NCBI GenBank assembly: GCA_037355855.1
Contig: CM074765.1
Span: forward strand, 992,001 to 1,056,000
Direction: 5' to 3'
Source: Pseudo-nitzschia pungens
Taxonomy: Eukaryota; Bacillariophyta; Bacillariophyceae; Bacillariales; Bacillariaceae
Length of the DNA: 64,000 nt
The notes below the pieces were generated by a model. It was given only the letters and a program-made list of their open reading frames with translations, ran no database searches and had not been told where the DNA came from. Shown here in pieces: positions 9,381 through 21,023 of the stretch (within the stretch, counting starts at the first letter, position 1; each line of letters begins with the position of its first letter). Both the position numbers and the translations under genes were made by a program.

Positions 9381-12300
9381 TCAACGCCGTGGTATGGAAT
9401 ACACGAGGCGTTTGTGATCGCGCCTCAGCTTGGTTCTCGATATCTTTTGTCGGGAAGCTGTCGATTCGTCGTTGGTTTTCTTCCCTATCGTGGCATTTCT
9501 CAAGGCCTTTTCGTCCTTCTGATTTTTTTCATGAATCAATTCCGCGAAGCTCTTGTGCCGATTCTTTTCTAGATCGTATCGAACACCTCTCCGTGATCTA
9601 TGTCCAATTTCCCGCATCAACGCCACTTCTTCTTCTGACCCTGCTGCCATGGCTGCCTCGTAAATCTCTAATTTCATGCGGTAGTCTGCTACGGCAGCTA
9701 CCAATCTCGGTCGCAGACCTTCCACTACCATCCCCGGTGGGATACGTGCAACCAAGCGGGCGAGGTCGGCTCCAAATAACGCAGCGCTACCGAGCAAATC
9801 TCCAAACATTGCTCCATCTGAAGCCTTCTCAAGGCAATGGGAGATGAGAATATCCCATAGTATAGGAGCGAATTGCTTTTGCCGTTGGGCGTACGACACT
9901 GACAATGGAAGGGACTTTGCTCCCTTCAAATAGAGATTCAAAATTCCTACGGCTTCGGTCTCTGTTTGGTCGCTGTACACCTCGATTATGTAGGCTAATT
10001 CTAGAGCAAAGACAGGAGAGGAGAACCCCCGAGGATCATCCTCAGTTCCACTCGTATTGACTGCATCCTTACTTCGCTCAATTTCTAGCACACGCCTTGC
10101 CTCCACTGGGCCAATACCACCCAGAGGCAATACAGCTTTCAAAAAAGTCAGAAGTGGGGTCGTCTTAGACTCGACTTTGTAAGGTTCTATGCCAGCCAAT
10201 ACCTTGCCAGAGTCCTTCATTTCTCCCGCATACTCAATGTGAAGTGTAAAGTGCCTGCGGTGCAAATTAGTGATAGCATTAGATGGAATGGAGTTGGTAG
10301 GAAAATTGATGTAGAAATCCGGCTTTCTCGTAAAAACCAAATGTAGATACCAATAAAGGATGGCTGGTCTGTTTTGTAGTTGTTCCGCAACTTTATCAAC
10401 TGGAAGCGATCCACGACGAAGTATGGTTTTCGGCTCTTCCGTGAATTTGCCTGAGGGAGCAGAATCATTCAATACTTCGAGGGTAGTCTTGTATGAGAAA
10501 CCTGCTGCGACACAATGATTCATCAAGAACGTCCCTACTTTTTGTAGTCCAACAAGGCGGATAAGGGCAAACATGGGCATGAAGAGAATCGAGTCTGTCG
10601 ACGACAAAAAATCTTTTTCAAAAAGATACTGATTCAAAACATGACTTTCGATCAAACTCATCACGAATTCGTATGACTGACTCGATATTCGAGGCGGCGG
10701 GCTCTCATGGGTGATACCTGTACCATTAGCAACTTCAATAGCAGTTTTTTCAAATGACTCGAGCGGGTCTTTTGCGTGGCAGGCACCGATCGCAAGAAAG
10801 CATTTCAAGGCAAGATCATATTCGCCCTGCATCATTCGCAACCTTGCCATGGCTTCCAAACAAGTATAATCATTTAGCGAAGATACATACAATTTTTGTG
10901 CCTCTATCGATTTGCCTTCACCTAGATCGTCAGGCGATGTCACCAGTGGCACTCGCGGAGCTAAAAGAGCAATCACATTCGAAACATTGAACAGAGAGTC
11001 TTCAGTGTCCATATGGTGTACTTCGTACCTAGGTGCCGACACTTCTAATTCCTCCTCAATATCCCGTACCGGGAAGATCAAATAACTTGACGCAGTTTGT
11101 AAGTATCGGCGTTGAAGGGAGATTTCAGTGGCTCGAATGTCTTCGTCAAGTGTTTCCTCATTCCGCCACTTCTTGTTATACTTGTAAAACGCTATAAAGT
11201 CCTTTAGAACTTTCGTAGGTCCCCACGCAATCAAACTTTCCAAGAAACGATCAGATGCCTCCGTGAATACATTTGTTGACGTTGGGTTGTCTTTCGTCGA
11301 CGCAAGTGATAGCTGTTCGACTTCAACAAGCATTCTTTCGAGAATCCTAAAAAATAATTTCGAAGGAAGAATGGGATCTGTGGAATTTTTGTCAATGGAA
11401 ACAACAAAAAAGGGAGAAAAAAATTGAAAACGGAACTTTTCATTAATTTTGTGTCATCTTCGTCAAGCCAACATGTATCAGAAAGGTAACGTACCTCGAA
11501 CAGGCAAATAGTTCTTCAAGTAGAAGAGAGCTCCTGGGATCTTTTCCAATTCTTTCGTCCAGTATTCCCACAATTCAATCCTGTTTCCGAAGAGCACTGG
11601 CATTGCCTTCACAGCTAGTTGCATTCGTCGCATAGATAACGATGATTGAATTATTTCTTCTTGCTGCGCTACTTGGTTATTGTCTACCTCGGAGGTAGGT
11701 ATTCTCAATACAGCTTTCAAGTAGCAATTGATCAACTCATCAAGATTGTATTGTCGCAACTGTCGTTTGTGACGCAAACCACGGGACAGTGCTTGGGCGA
11801 ATTTTTGATTATTCAATGAGTTTTCTATTGCATCATCAATTGTGGACGTCACCGACAGAATCGTATCCGATTCCGTACAAACTACCATGGTTGGAGGATG
11901 CGCGAATCGACCAGTATTTTCCAAAGCTTGTAAAGGAATTGGTTGTACAGTTTCTATGGGTCGCAAAATGCACTCGTAATCGTCACTGTCGACACTTGAA
12001 CTGTCCGAAGGTCCGAAAGAATCAGTTTCGTCATCGTCATCGTACATGATTGATTTGATATTCCATTGCAAGTGAGGATCACGGAATACCACCTTTTTGT
12101 TCGAGGAAGAATCTGCACTTGCAAACAGAGGCTGATTAATATCAAAACTGATATCTCTATACTCCATATTGTTGGGCCCCTCCAACTCCGTCAAGACATT
12201 TGTTTCTTCGTCTTCCTCCATGCGCGGCAGAGCAAAAGTAGACAGAAGACGAAAATCTCGGACGGAAATGCCTGATTCCAACTGGTTGGAAAAAGTATTT

Positions 12301-14834
12301 GGTTCGCCTCCATCAATAAGAGGTAGAGAGTCGCAGTAAGATATAGAACCGTCTTTACGCGATAAGACTTGCATTTCCAGGTCGTAGTGTTGATGTGTAA
12401 CGTCTTCTTCCTCTGTAAGCGAAACAAGACCTAAAACTGCAACATTGTCCTCATCTAGAGGAACAACATCGCATGCTACACACTCGAGTTCCCAGGCCAT
12501 TTTACACGCAACCGTTCGTCGCTTTCTGACCTTGGATGTTCCATCGCTCCCAACAGTTGATACAGAAATGGCAGAAACTTCATCTTCGTGTTCTTCGACG
12601 TAAATTTGCATCAAACAATCTCCCCATGCAACCAAGAGGTGTTGGGCCGTCTCAAAGAACAAACTGGGCTCGAGGTCTCGAATGGAAGGGTACAGAAACG
12701 GAGAGGCCCCCGCCGGACGATCGATCTGTGCGATTCGGGTGAGATGGTCCATGTCCATGAGCTTGATACCAGCAGCATCCGCCCAAGCCAGCAAAGGGCC
12801 CCGCCAAACAATTGTTTCGATTCCTCGATACGAATCACCATGTTTCTTGCGGTTTCGATCAGCCGTATGGGGTGCCTGATACAAAATAATATCGTTCCGT
12901 CGCTGAAAGAAGTTCCCTCGCTTGGTCAAGTATAGTTGCCCGTCGGCAAAGCCTACTACCATTGACTTTTCTCGTTTCCGTTTGTAGGCTGGATCTATAA
13001 CCATGCATGACGGTGGCCCCCAATTTTGCGGATAGTTGACCCGTGATTGGTGAGAAATTTCGGCGGTGAGAGTAGGCACGAGTGTTGGCGGCTGAGCGGC
13101 GTTCGATGCGTTGGCAGCTGATCCTAGAAGAGTGTTTCCGTGCCTGCTGTTGTTCATCCCATGGGTACTAGATCCTCCCATATTTTCATCTGTAGGCGGT
13201 ATTCCGGTCAATTTCGACATAAAACTGGAAAACATGCTGGTACTCGGTGCTGCAGCTGCTGCGGGTTGAAGTGTCGTCGACGAAGTGGAAGTTGCTGCAT
13301 TGGGGTTCGAGCCAGTTTGGTTGCCTTCGCTGTTGTTGGAATCACCGAAGACTAACGAACTGGATTGGAGCGAGGTGGTGTACTTGAATTCCCAAATAGC
13401 GCAGTGACCTCCCTCGTCTATCGCTCCAAAAATTGATCCGGACGAGTCGAAGGACATGTCTACGATCGAAGTTCCGTAAGCTCCTCTAAAAATATTGCTC
13501 TCTCGGTCGTTTACGTATAGTTCCATCGAGACATTCGGGTATTCATTGTGAGAGGACATCATCCCGCCAACACCAATATCTGTGGAGACCGTGGCAAATA
13601 CAACAGAAGGCGCAGGGTCGGAATGCTTATTTGTGCCGCGCTGAATGCGAGTGAAGGTTATTTTTCCTTCCCTACTTCTAGATGATGATGTTGATGGCGA
13701 GTCGCCATACCCACATGCCACAATCAAATGGGGCTGTTGCCATAGATCCGATGAAAGCAACAGGGTCTGTTCCCTCCGATTATTCCTTGCTGCGACAACA
13801 GACGACGAGCCATATGCAGCGGTGGTCACGGAAGTACTATCGTCATTGCTCCAACTAGTCATCCTTCCGATGCTCGGGAAGTCACTATTCGTAGACGCCC
13901 CAGTCATTGTATTGTTTCTAAAGGCTGGAAGGTGTTCGGGATCCACATGTATGACAGTCAATTCTGAACACGTCGATTTCGACATACCCGTACCATTCGA
14001 TGAATTTATCCTCGCAGCTCTTGGTAACCCGGCACTGTCGATGCGAGAATAATGAAATAATGGCATGTCGTCGACGTAGGTAGTTGCTGTCTCATCATCT
14101 TCGTCGTGGTCATCGTATTTGTCAAAATCATCATCTTCAACAGTTCCGCGTGCAAGTCCGTTTGTCGCTTCGTTATTCATTTCGCCGCCATTAGGTTCTA
14201 GCATGTTCACATTGTTGTTCCGTTCCATCGAGGAGCTTTCGCCCGCCTGAGTGTCGTTACCTGGGCTTTCGACATCGACGGCTGACTCTGGTTGGGTTCT
14301 AACATTTCGTTCGACGGGGATGCTCTCAGCTGGTCTGCTGTCTTTATCAGAACCATCGACTTCAATAAATGCATCCGGTCCGTGCAACTCACTGGTTGTA
14401 TCATCTTTTATCAGCTCATCATTTGACCAAGAATGCGCTTCGCTCTCGCTTCGTTCGTTGTGACTTTCCGGCAACTTTCCATCATCAGAAGCTGTGACCT
14501 CTTCTGGAGGAGGAACGGGAACCTCATTGACTGTGTCGACTTTCGCTGTCTCACTGGTCTCTTCTTCGTTCACCGAAAGCTCTTCATCACTGTTTGCACC
14601 ATTGACATCACCGAATGCTTCCTTATCCTCTGTTTCATCTTCCGTTGCAACTGCAAGATCAGTATTCGGTACTTCGCTGGTGGATGGAGAGGTGTCAATA
14701 TCTGTATCGGCAGCCGCTTCTTCGCCTATTTTTTCGCTCGACACGACCTCAGACAAAGTTTGAGATTGAGGGATCCCGTTTGTACCCTTCTTCGACTTCG
14801 AAGAGGATTTCCTCTTTCCTTTCTTCTTCCCCAT
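9381..14834 (-). CDS. VPS41: VPS41-like HOPS subunit (two exons)
   Basis: Proposed exons are 14834-11491 and 11346-9381, giving 1769 codons. The 144-bp intron ends in TTATTTTTTAG; using donor GT at 11490 gives the in-frame junction LPVRGT-ILERMLVEV. The protein belongs to the HOPS tethering complex that drives fusion at the vacuole or late endosome. An acidic Ser/Thr-rich, apparently disordered N-terminus of about 360 residues precedes the WD40 region. There the family-typical VVGFADGQLYL, IETIVWRGPLLAWADAAGIKLMD and LLVAWGDCLMQIYV can be read. The C-terminal helical repeat part includes AILYWYLHLVF and ARIPPGMVVEGLRPRLVAAVADYR, close to the VPS41 clathrin-repeat end. The RING-H2 zinc finger usual in VPS41 is not visible; the protein ends in a basic tail. 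Confidence 0.85.
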
Positions 14835-16087
14835 GTTTGAAAGCGGGCACAGATATCGAGATGAGTGCGGCTCGAGTCTGTGCGAAAGAGTTATTCGATC
14901 CGAATAGCGTCGAAGCCGTTTACCCTCTTACAGCGACGTCTAGCGATTGCCAATAAACTTTTCCTTCTTCAACTGGGCAGTACCGGTAATATCCTACTAA
15001 TATCCTCCTTCGGTTGACATCGTCGTTGTCTTCCTTTCTCTGATGCTCTCGTGTGTCGAAACAATAAAAAAAGTCGATGAGGAATCTCAGAAGTCGTTTG
15101 GGTCGAGCTCGAATTTATCTTTTGGCTTATTTAGTGAATATTCGTTAGAAAAAATCACTTTACGAGGTATTCAATACAGTAACAAGCAGTGTCAAACCCC
15201 AAATCAATACGGTAAGGTTACGGAGCAAGGCCGTGTACCAGATTCAGCTGAACACGATTCAACAGTGCTGGTAAGGAAAATCTCATAGGAAGCTCAACCA
15301 TTGCAACAATAACTATGGCGTCCTAGATGATGACCATTCGCAATGGCAATGAATCTAAAGGGATAATGGAAAAATTTAGTGAAACATTGTTGCATCTAGC
15401 CAGGGTACGATTGAAGATTCGAGAAAGACATCCAAGCTCAAGTGAAGTCTATGCTACACAAGTAGCTGGAACTTTGTCACTGCCTGCTTCATGTCAGAAT
15501 GATGTGTCAATGCGCACCTAGAAAACAGCATTGAAAGCATTTATTTTAGAAGTAAGAGATTTTTTAATGCAATACCAAATTTAATTTCCAGAATTCATTG
15601 TGGGTAATTTAGAAAAGACACATTGTTTCAATTGTGATCGACGCTTTGAACACGAGAACTCTGTTCTCATCATGCAACTAACCGATAATTGCTTCCTATC
15701 ATTCAATGTGTGAGTACTGGCGGTTTGTTCTCTATCACAACTTCGCATCCACAGTGACAACGCATTTGGCTCTAATCTCGGTGATTCTTTAAAGGATACA
15801 TTCATTTGCAAGACAGCTCCGAAGGGGATATCAAACATTTTCAGTTACGGTTAAGATAAACCACACCAGGTGGTGCTATCAACTGGTTCTTTCAGCCTGT
15901 TTCGTGTTGAGAAGAGCACTTCTGGACATCGATGCCTCGACGAAATCCCTTTTCCTCTCAGCTTTTCGACTCAGACCAAATGCGACCTCATCGTCTTCAC
16001 CTCAACAACCACCGTGCTTCTTTCCGCCGTTTCACAATATTGCTTCCTGCTATTCGTAGTTTTATTATAGTATACATTCTATGCAAA
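14835..16087. other. Intergenic between VPS41 and the DIX-domain gene
   Basis: About 1.25 kb without a supported gene. It contains the VPS41 5' flank at its left end and the 3' flank of the DIX-like gene at its right end. Short frames here (for example 15327-15521 plus strand, 15581-15838 minus strand) show no domain and no plausible splicing partner. Confidence 0.4.
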
Positions 16088-17222
16088 CTAACTCCACTGC
16101 AAATCTCCGAAAGCGCCAAATTGCTGCTGGGGTGGTCGCATTTGTTGTTGCTGCTGCTGCTGCATGTGATGTTGTTGTTGATGATGCATTTGCTGCTGCT
16201 GTGCGTACATATTAGGGTTTCCGTGATAACCTCCACTGGTGGGTGCCGATTGGAACCCCCGAAGGAGGAGGAGATGTCATGCCCAAAAAGTCATTGTGTG
16301 CTGCACTGGCCTGTAGGGGTCTGGTGATGATGGTCGTTAAAGTCAAGCAGCGAACCGCCGGTGGTGGGTGCGGGAGCTGGAGTTGCCGCCGGCGCCGATC
16401 CGAGAAGGTCGTCAATCGAACCGCCCGAAGTGACCGATCCGAGCGAGGGAGGAGGTCGGGGAACAGGTGCGGGTGCCGGAGCCCGAGGCGCAGGAGCTGG
16501 CGCTGGATGGTGCGCGTGGAAATCATCGTCGTCGTCGTCATCGTCGTCCTCCATACTGATCCGAGAGACCTTCACTATGATTCCGCCCTTCCAGATCGGG
16601 ACCGGCTGGCGTTCCTCGACTACATCCATCCAGACCGGCATGGCGTTCTTGTCACGGTCGGTTCCGGGAACAAGAGCCGACTTGAAACGAAAGTGATATT
16701 GGCCTGGCAACGGAAAGGCATCCCGGATCTGTCCGAAAGACGGCGGGGCATTTGGATGCCGCGACTTTGGGGCCAAAAAGACATTCGGTTCCGACTCGAG
16801 GTCGCCGTCTTCTGGGACGAAATAACTGTTGGTGGTAAGATCACAATAGTGGCGTCGATTGTTCGGTGTCAACCAATTTACGTTCCGTTCCGATCCGATC
16901 CGATCCGATCAAATGGCCCGAACAAAAGCAAAATGAAGTCGGGGAATCATACGTGTTAGAATTTGAAAAATGATGTATGCGGACGAATGGTGACGAACTA
17001 TTCCCAAGCTTGCAAAGTCTGAAGGATTCGGAATGCGACAATATGACCCTAAAATTGCAGATTGCGCAGAGTGATAACCGTTCCCGTCACAGTGCCCACT
17101 CGGACGTGACGAACTTGGTTTGCTTCTTTCGATTACTTCTTTCGTATTAGTCTTGTCCGATCGGGTTTTCGCATCCAAATGGAACTCGGCTAGTTCGTGT
17201 CTACTTACCGAATAGTCGTCAT
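16088..17222 (-). CDS. DIX-like domain protein with Q-rich tail (three exons)
   Basis: Exons 17222-17209, 16825-16307 and 16235-16088 give 226 residues. Exon 1 is only 14 nt (ATGACGACTATTCG, followed by GTAAGT). The junction creates MTTIRYFVPEDGDLE. The second intron (71 nt, 16306-16236) restores the frame around a stop. Residues about 3-80 (RYFVPED...NVFLAPK...SFGQIRDAFPLPGQYHFRFKS...VWMDV...VPIWKGGIIVKVSRI) match the shape of a DIX domain, which polymerises head to tail in Dishevelled and Axin. An Asp run and a Pro/Ala linker follow, then SLLDFND, and a Gln/His/Met-rich tail ends in QQQFGAFGDLQWS. The role here is inferred to be scaffold assembly. The donor of intron 2 (GTGCAG) is weak, and this is the least certain join. 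Confidence 0.65.
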
Positions 17223-17798
17223 TGTTCAATTCTACTGCTTTGATTCCTTTCGGTTGTTTGAACCTCGTGGTGCCCTTGCGCAAACTCTCCAAACTCTGCC
17301 AGTTGTATTCACAATGATGCTACTTGTACTCCCAAGGTTAATTACTCGTACCTACGGGTTTTGTAGTCTTTTTTGAATCGTCGTTCACTCTTCAGTGTCG
17401 ATCTTGCGAAGCAGTGAAAATTGGCAGTCGCAACGGTCACACAAACCACGGAATGGTGAAATTCTTGAAGATCACTAAATCAGTCTTTCATCCACGACTG
17501 ACATGTCTAGGGATTGAATTGAACTTCGGAGACAAGAATCACCCCACAAGCCAAAATTGAAAATTCAAAAACGAAAAACGACGGAAACTTTCATCCACAT
17601 AGTGCTGTTGAAATACTCGTATGAATGCGGTTACTCGAAATAAAGGACACCGAATGTATCACACACCTGCAACAGCAATACAACGCAAGGAAGTGCCACT
17701 GTTGTTCACCAGCTGAAACAGATAGATATCCTGCAGAGGAAATAGAAAGATACCGATTCCATTGCTAGGCTGGAATCGATTTTTCAAATCATTGAACA
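17223..17798. other. Divergent promoter region
   Basis: A 576-bp gap between the minus-strand DIX-like gene and the plus-strand gene at 17799. It presumably serves both promoters. I see no strong core-promoter motif, no repeat and no frame worth annotating. Confidence 0.4.
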
Positions 17799-18749
17799 AT
17801 GACAATCTGCAATTCGTCTGTCGGTCGAAGGACCGTCCTTCTTCTCGCGAAACATCAACAACGGCAACAATTATTATCATCGCCATCGCCATTGCATTCT
17901 TCTCCATCTGCTCGCCGGTTGTATTCTTCCTCAAAAACAAGCTACAAAAAGGATCTCCCTCCTCCCTTGCCCCCTAAAAGCAACAACACAAAAATCAAAG
18001 GAGACCAACGGCTCTCCCCCGCAAAGGCAAAGAAGGAATACCTCGAGGCCCAAAAGAAGACCGGTGAATTCTTGCAGGATCCCCAGGCAAACATTTTGCG
18101 CTTGCAGAAGGAAATGAACGAGACCAAAGCCAAGCTGTTGACGGTTCATGACAAGCCCATTTGGAGGCGCGTTGCTGATCGATTCAAAGCGAAGAAACAC
18201 TCGGTCATCAATCTCCTGTGCGCCAGCATGGCCTACATTCTAGCGCACCGATTGCATCTGAAAATGAAAGCTAACAAAGAATTGGAAGAGCAAGTCGAGG
18301 CAGAACATGCGAAGAATTCCGAGTTGAGGGCTCTGCTGCGGTCCCTTACGACGGACGAGCTCGTGAGAGAAGTCGTTTCCGAAGCAACAAGTGCCGGTGA
18401 CGAGCAGAGCACGGAGGGAGACACAAACACAAATGATACTTCGACATCGGCTTGGTGGTCGACAAGAACCAACGCAACAAAATATGCATCGTCGTCGTCC
18501 CTGGACAAAGACAGGTTGGTGGATGCCTTGCGCACTAAATTGCAAGCACGCATTGGTGACGAAGGCCTGGAAGATGCGGAACGCAAAGAGAAAAACATGA
18601 AGGAAATATGGAAAGAGAACGAAAAACGGATAGAAGAAACCGAAGAAGGCTTGTCTGCAGCGCTGGCAGCGGCTGCACTCGAAGAACACCAACCCGGAGA
18701 AACATCAGCTACGACGTCCTCTTCGAAGAAACGTGTATTTGACATGTAG
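17799..18749 (+). CDS. Putative mitochondrial coiled-coil membrane protein
   Basis: 316 residues; family not recognised. The first about 50 residues are rich in Arg, Ser, Gln and Leu with almost no acid and end in ARRLYSSSKTS, a typical mitochondrial presequence with an R-x-Y-S cleavage pattern. Residues about 75-130 are charged and helical. One hydrophobic segment (INLLCASMAYILAHRLHL, near 145-165) could cross a membrane once. It is followed by a coiled coil (KANKELEEQVEAEHAKNSELRALLRSL) and a Ser/Thr-rich linker. The C-terminal helix contains MKEIWKENEKRIEETEEGLSAALAAA. This layout resembles inner-membrane assembly or chaperone-like proteins in general; no specific function can be claimed. 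Confidence 0.65.
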   Translation: MTICNSSVGRRTVLLLAKHQQRQQLLSSPSPLHSSPSARRLYSSSKTSYKKDLPPPLPPKSNNTKIKGDQRLSPAKAKKEYLEAQKKTGEFLQDPQANILRLQKEMNETKAKLLTVHDKPIWRRVADRFKAKKHSVINLLCASMAYILAHRLHLKMKANKELEEQVEAEHAKNSELRALLRSLTTDELVREVVSEATSAGDEQSTEGDTNTNDTSTSAWWSTRTNATKYASSSSLDKDRLVDALRTKLQARIGDEGLEDAERKEKNMKEIWKENEKRIEETEEGLSAALAAAALEEHQPGETSATTSSSKKRVFDM

Positions 18750-18948
18750 TAATTGAACCATTTGTTTCCTTCCCGTTCCAACGCTTGGACGAGGAACCGA
18801 AGTAATCGATCGAAGGCTTGAAATTATTTGGCACCAAATGTGCAATTCCGAACCTCTTTTTACAAAAGAAAAACTCAAACCGGTACAGTGAATAGATATT
18901 ACTGAATTATGCTATGTATCTTCCTCCGTATCCCTGTACCGATAGTAG

Positions 18949-21023
18949 TCACGTCAACTGATTCTCTTCAGAAATGACAGTCACTGGAACATTGTCGTTG
19001 TGTTCCTCCATTACGTCCTCTTGCGCGAGTGCTGTCTCGATAATGCCGTCTCCCAACGAAGATTCGAAATGCCCCACAGGACCGAATAGGGAGTGATAGT
19101 TCCACCATGCATAAAAGATCTGAATCGCAAGCTCAAGGATAATATAATAAAACTTCGCCCCCGACGACCAGTCGATGGATCTGACCAGATCTCCAAAGAA
19201 TCCGCCACCGGGGAGACTATGTTGCCATTATTTTGATTGGGATGACGAGAATCGTGAGAGAAGACACAAAGCAAACAAGCATGAGCAAATTGCGATCGAA
19301 AGACCGTGATTGGGACAGGCGATGCCGTGATACTCTATGTATCAGGACTCACCTGAGGGTCAATGCATTGATAAACCACACAATCACTCCGAATGCATAT
19401 AGCATCGTCTTTTCCGCGCCCTTGGAGGCATTTCCGGGGCCCATGATGGACTCGTTGCAATTGTATTTGATCAAGGGTAAAAGCGCAAATGGCAACAAGA
19501 ACCCAAGTGCAGCATTCACAAAGTTGATCATGTGATTCAAATAGCTCGGGAAAAATATGCTTACTACGACACAGGGCGTGATCGCAACCAACCGAGTTAC
19601 CACGGCACGGACCTTTACGGGAAGGCGGATCTTCAAAAACCCATCCATGATATACTGCCCAGTGTACGTGGTAGTGATTGCGCTGGACTGACCGGCCGCT
19701 AGCAGTGCGATTCCCCACATGACGCAGCCTCCTTTGAGGGAAAAGAAGTAGTTGCAGAAATCGGTAAGTCCCACCAGTCCAGCATTCTCACTTCCATACA
19801 CCCGTTCTGCAGCAATTGCCACAACCGCAAGGTTAACAAAAAAGGAGACAAAGATCGGAAAGATCGGTTCCACGGAGCAATAAAGCACAGCCTTTTTTAC
19901 GACATCATCGCGTCTGGCGACCTTTCGAGTTTGGACTGACGCAGTGTGAAGGTATAAGTTATGTGGCATGACAACAGCTCCTAAGACGTCAAACGAAAAG
20001 TTCAAGAAGGGCATCAATTGAATCCTGTTAGAAACCGAAGTAACTGACGTTGATCTTTCATAGATGTAATCTCCGACATCAATCACAACGACAGACATTT
20101 TACCTACCAAGAATTCCTGCAATCGTGAATAAATCATCCGCTGTGACATCCACGAACCCGTAGACCCATCCCCTGACGATTTCTTGCCTATCTGCCCCAA
20201 CAAAACCCATTTCTACGAACAAGGCGATGGACATGATGCCTACAAAACCAACCATAATGCCTTCTAATATGTGCATTCCGTATTGCATCGTCGCCAAAAA
20301 GGACATCGTTGTCGTGAGGGACATGATCACACCGATCCAGTAAGGCCACCCGAAAAACAAATTGCAGGCAATGCCAATTCCAATAACCTCCGGTAGGTCC
20401 GTCAAAATCACCGAAAATTCAGCAATGAACCACGCAAAGTAACGACGCCACGTTGATTGTTGCTGCTTGAATTCTTTGGCCTGAACTTCGGCCAGCGTTT
20501 GTTGGGCATAATATCCCAACCGGACACACAGAACCTGAACGTAAATGGATAATATCGATGACCACCAGATGGTGAACAACAAATAATATTGAGTAGTCGC
20601 ACCGGCTTGGATGTCGGCTTGGTAATTACCCGGATCGACGTAGGCAATCGAGACTAGCCAACCTATAGGCAGCGGACAAAAATGTTCAAAACATTAACGA
20701 CGAGAATTAACAAGAATTAGTCAATGGTCCGAACGGCATTTGCATTCAACAAAGCGAGCTAAGATCCCGTTACGGCTATCAAGATTCAGAAACTCACCGG
20801 GTCCCACAAAATACAACATATCTCTCCACCATATCCCAGACGGTTCCCATGGCATTGATCCCACCTCAGAAGTGTGTGATATCGATAATGGGGATGTATC
20901 AGTAGCTGGAAGAGGTATCCGATCATTATCCTCATCTCCTTCTTCGATCAATCCGCTGTCCGGAGTATCTTTCATGAACGAAGGCTTCTCTTCCTCATCG
21001 CGGCCTCTGTCAGTCAAACACAT
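18949..21023 (-). CDS. NRAMP-family divalent metal transporter (four exons)
   Basis: Exons 21023-20798, 20662-20108, 19980-19353 and 19216-18949 give 558 residues; all three introns (135, 127 and 136 bp) have GT...AG ends and keep frame. NRAMP proteins move Mn2+, Fe2+ and similar ions with protons. The first-helix motif DPGN (residues 85-88, in GWLVSIAYVDPGNYQAD) and the helix-6 motif MPHN (265-268, in GAVVMPHNLYLHTASV) are both present. These hold the metal-coordinating Asp, Asn and Met of the family. A cytosolic N-terminus of about 60 residues is acidic. The C-terminal exon supplies a last region (KFYYIILELAIQIFYAWW) and an acidic tail. Each conserved motif spans or abuts an intron, which is why single frames show only pieces. 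Confidence 0.9.

Noticed and set aside
11491..11495. Donor GTACGT at 11494 for the VPS41 intron
   Set aside because: It looks strong but leaves the two exons out of frame with the clear acceptor; the GT at 11490 keeps the frame.
15581..15838. 85-codon minus-strand frame in the VPS41-DIX spacer
   Set aside because: Mixed composition, no domain, no splice partner; too short to support.
16909..17292. 127-codon minus-strand frame as first exon of the DIX-like gene
   Set aside because: It starts without ATG and would not splice in frame; a 14-nt exon in another frame of the same stretch does.
20100..20203. Frame extension of the NRAMP middle exons across 19981-20107
   Set aside because: It would insert residues between AGILG and AVVMPHN, which are adjacent in the family; the GT/AG pair removes them exactly.
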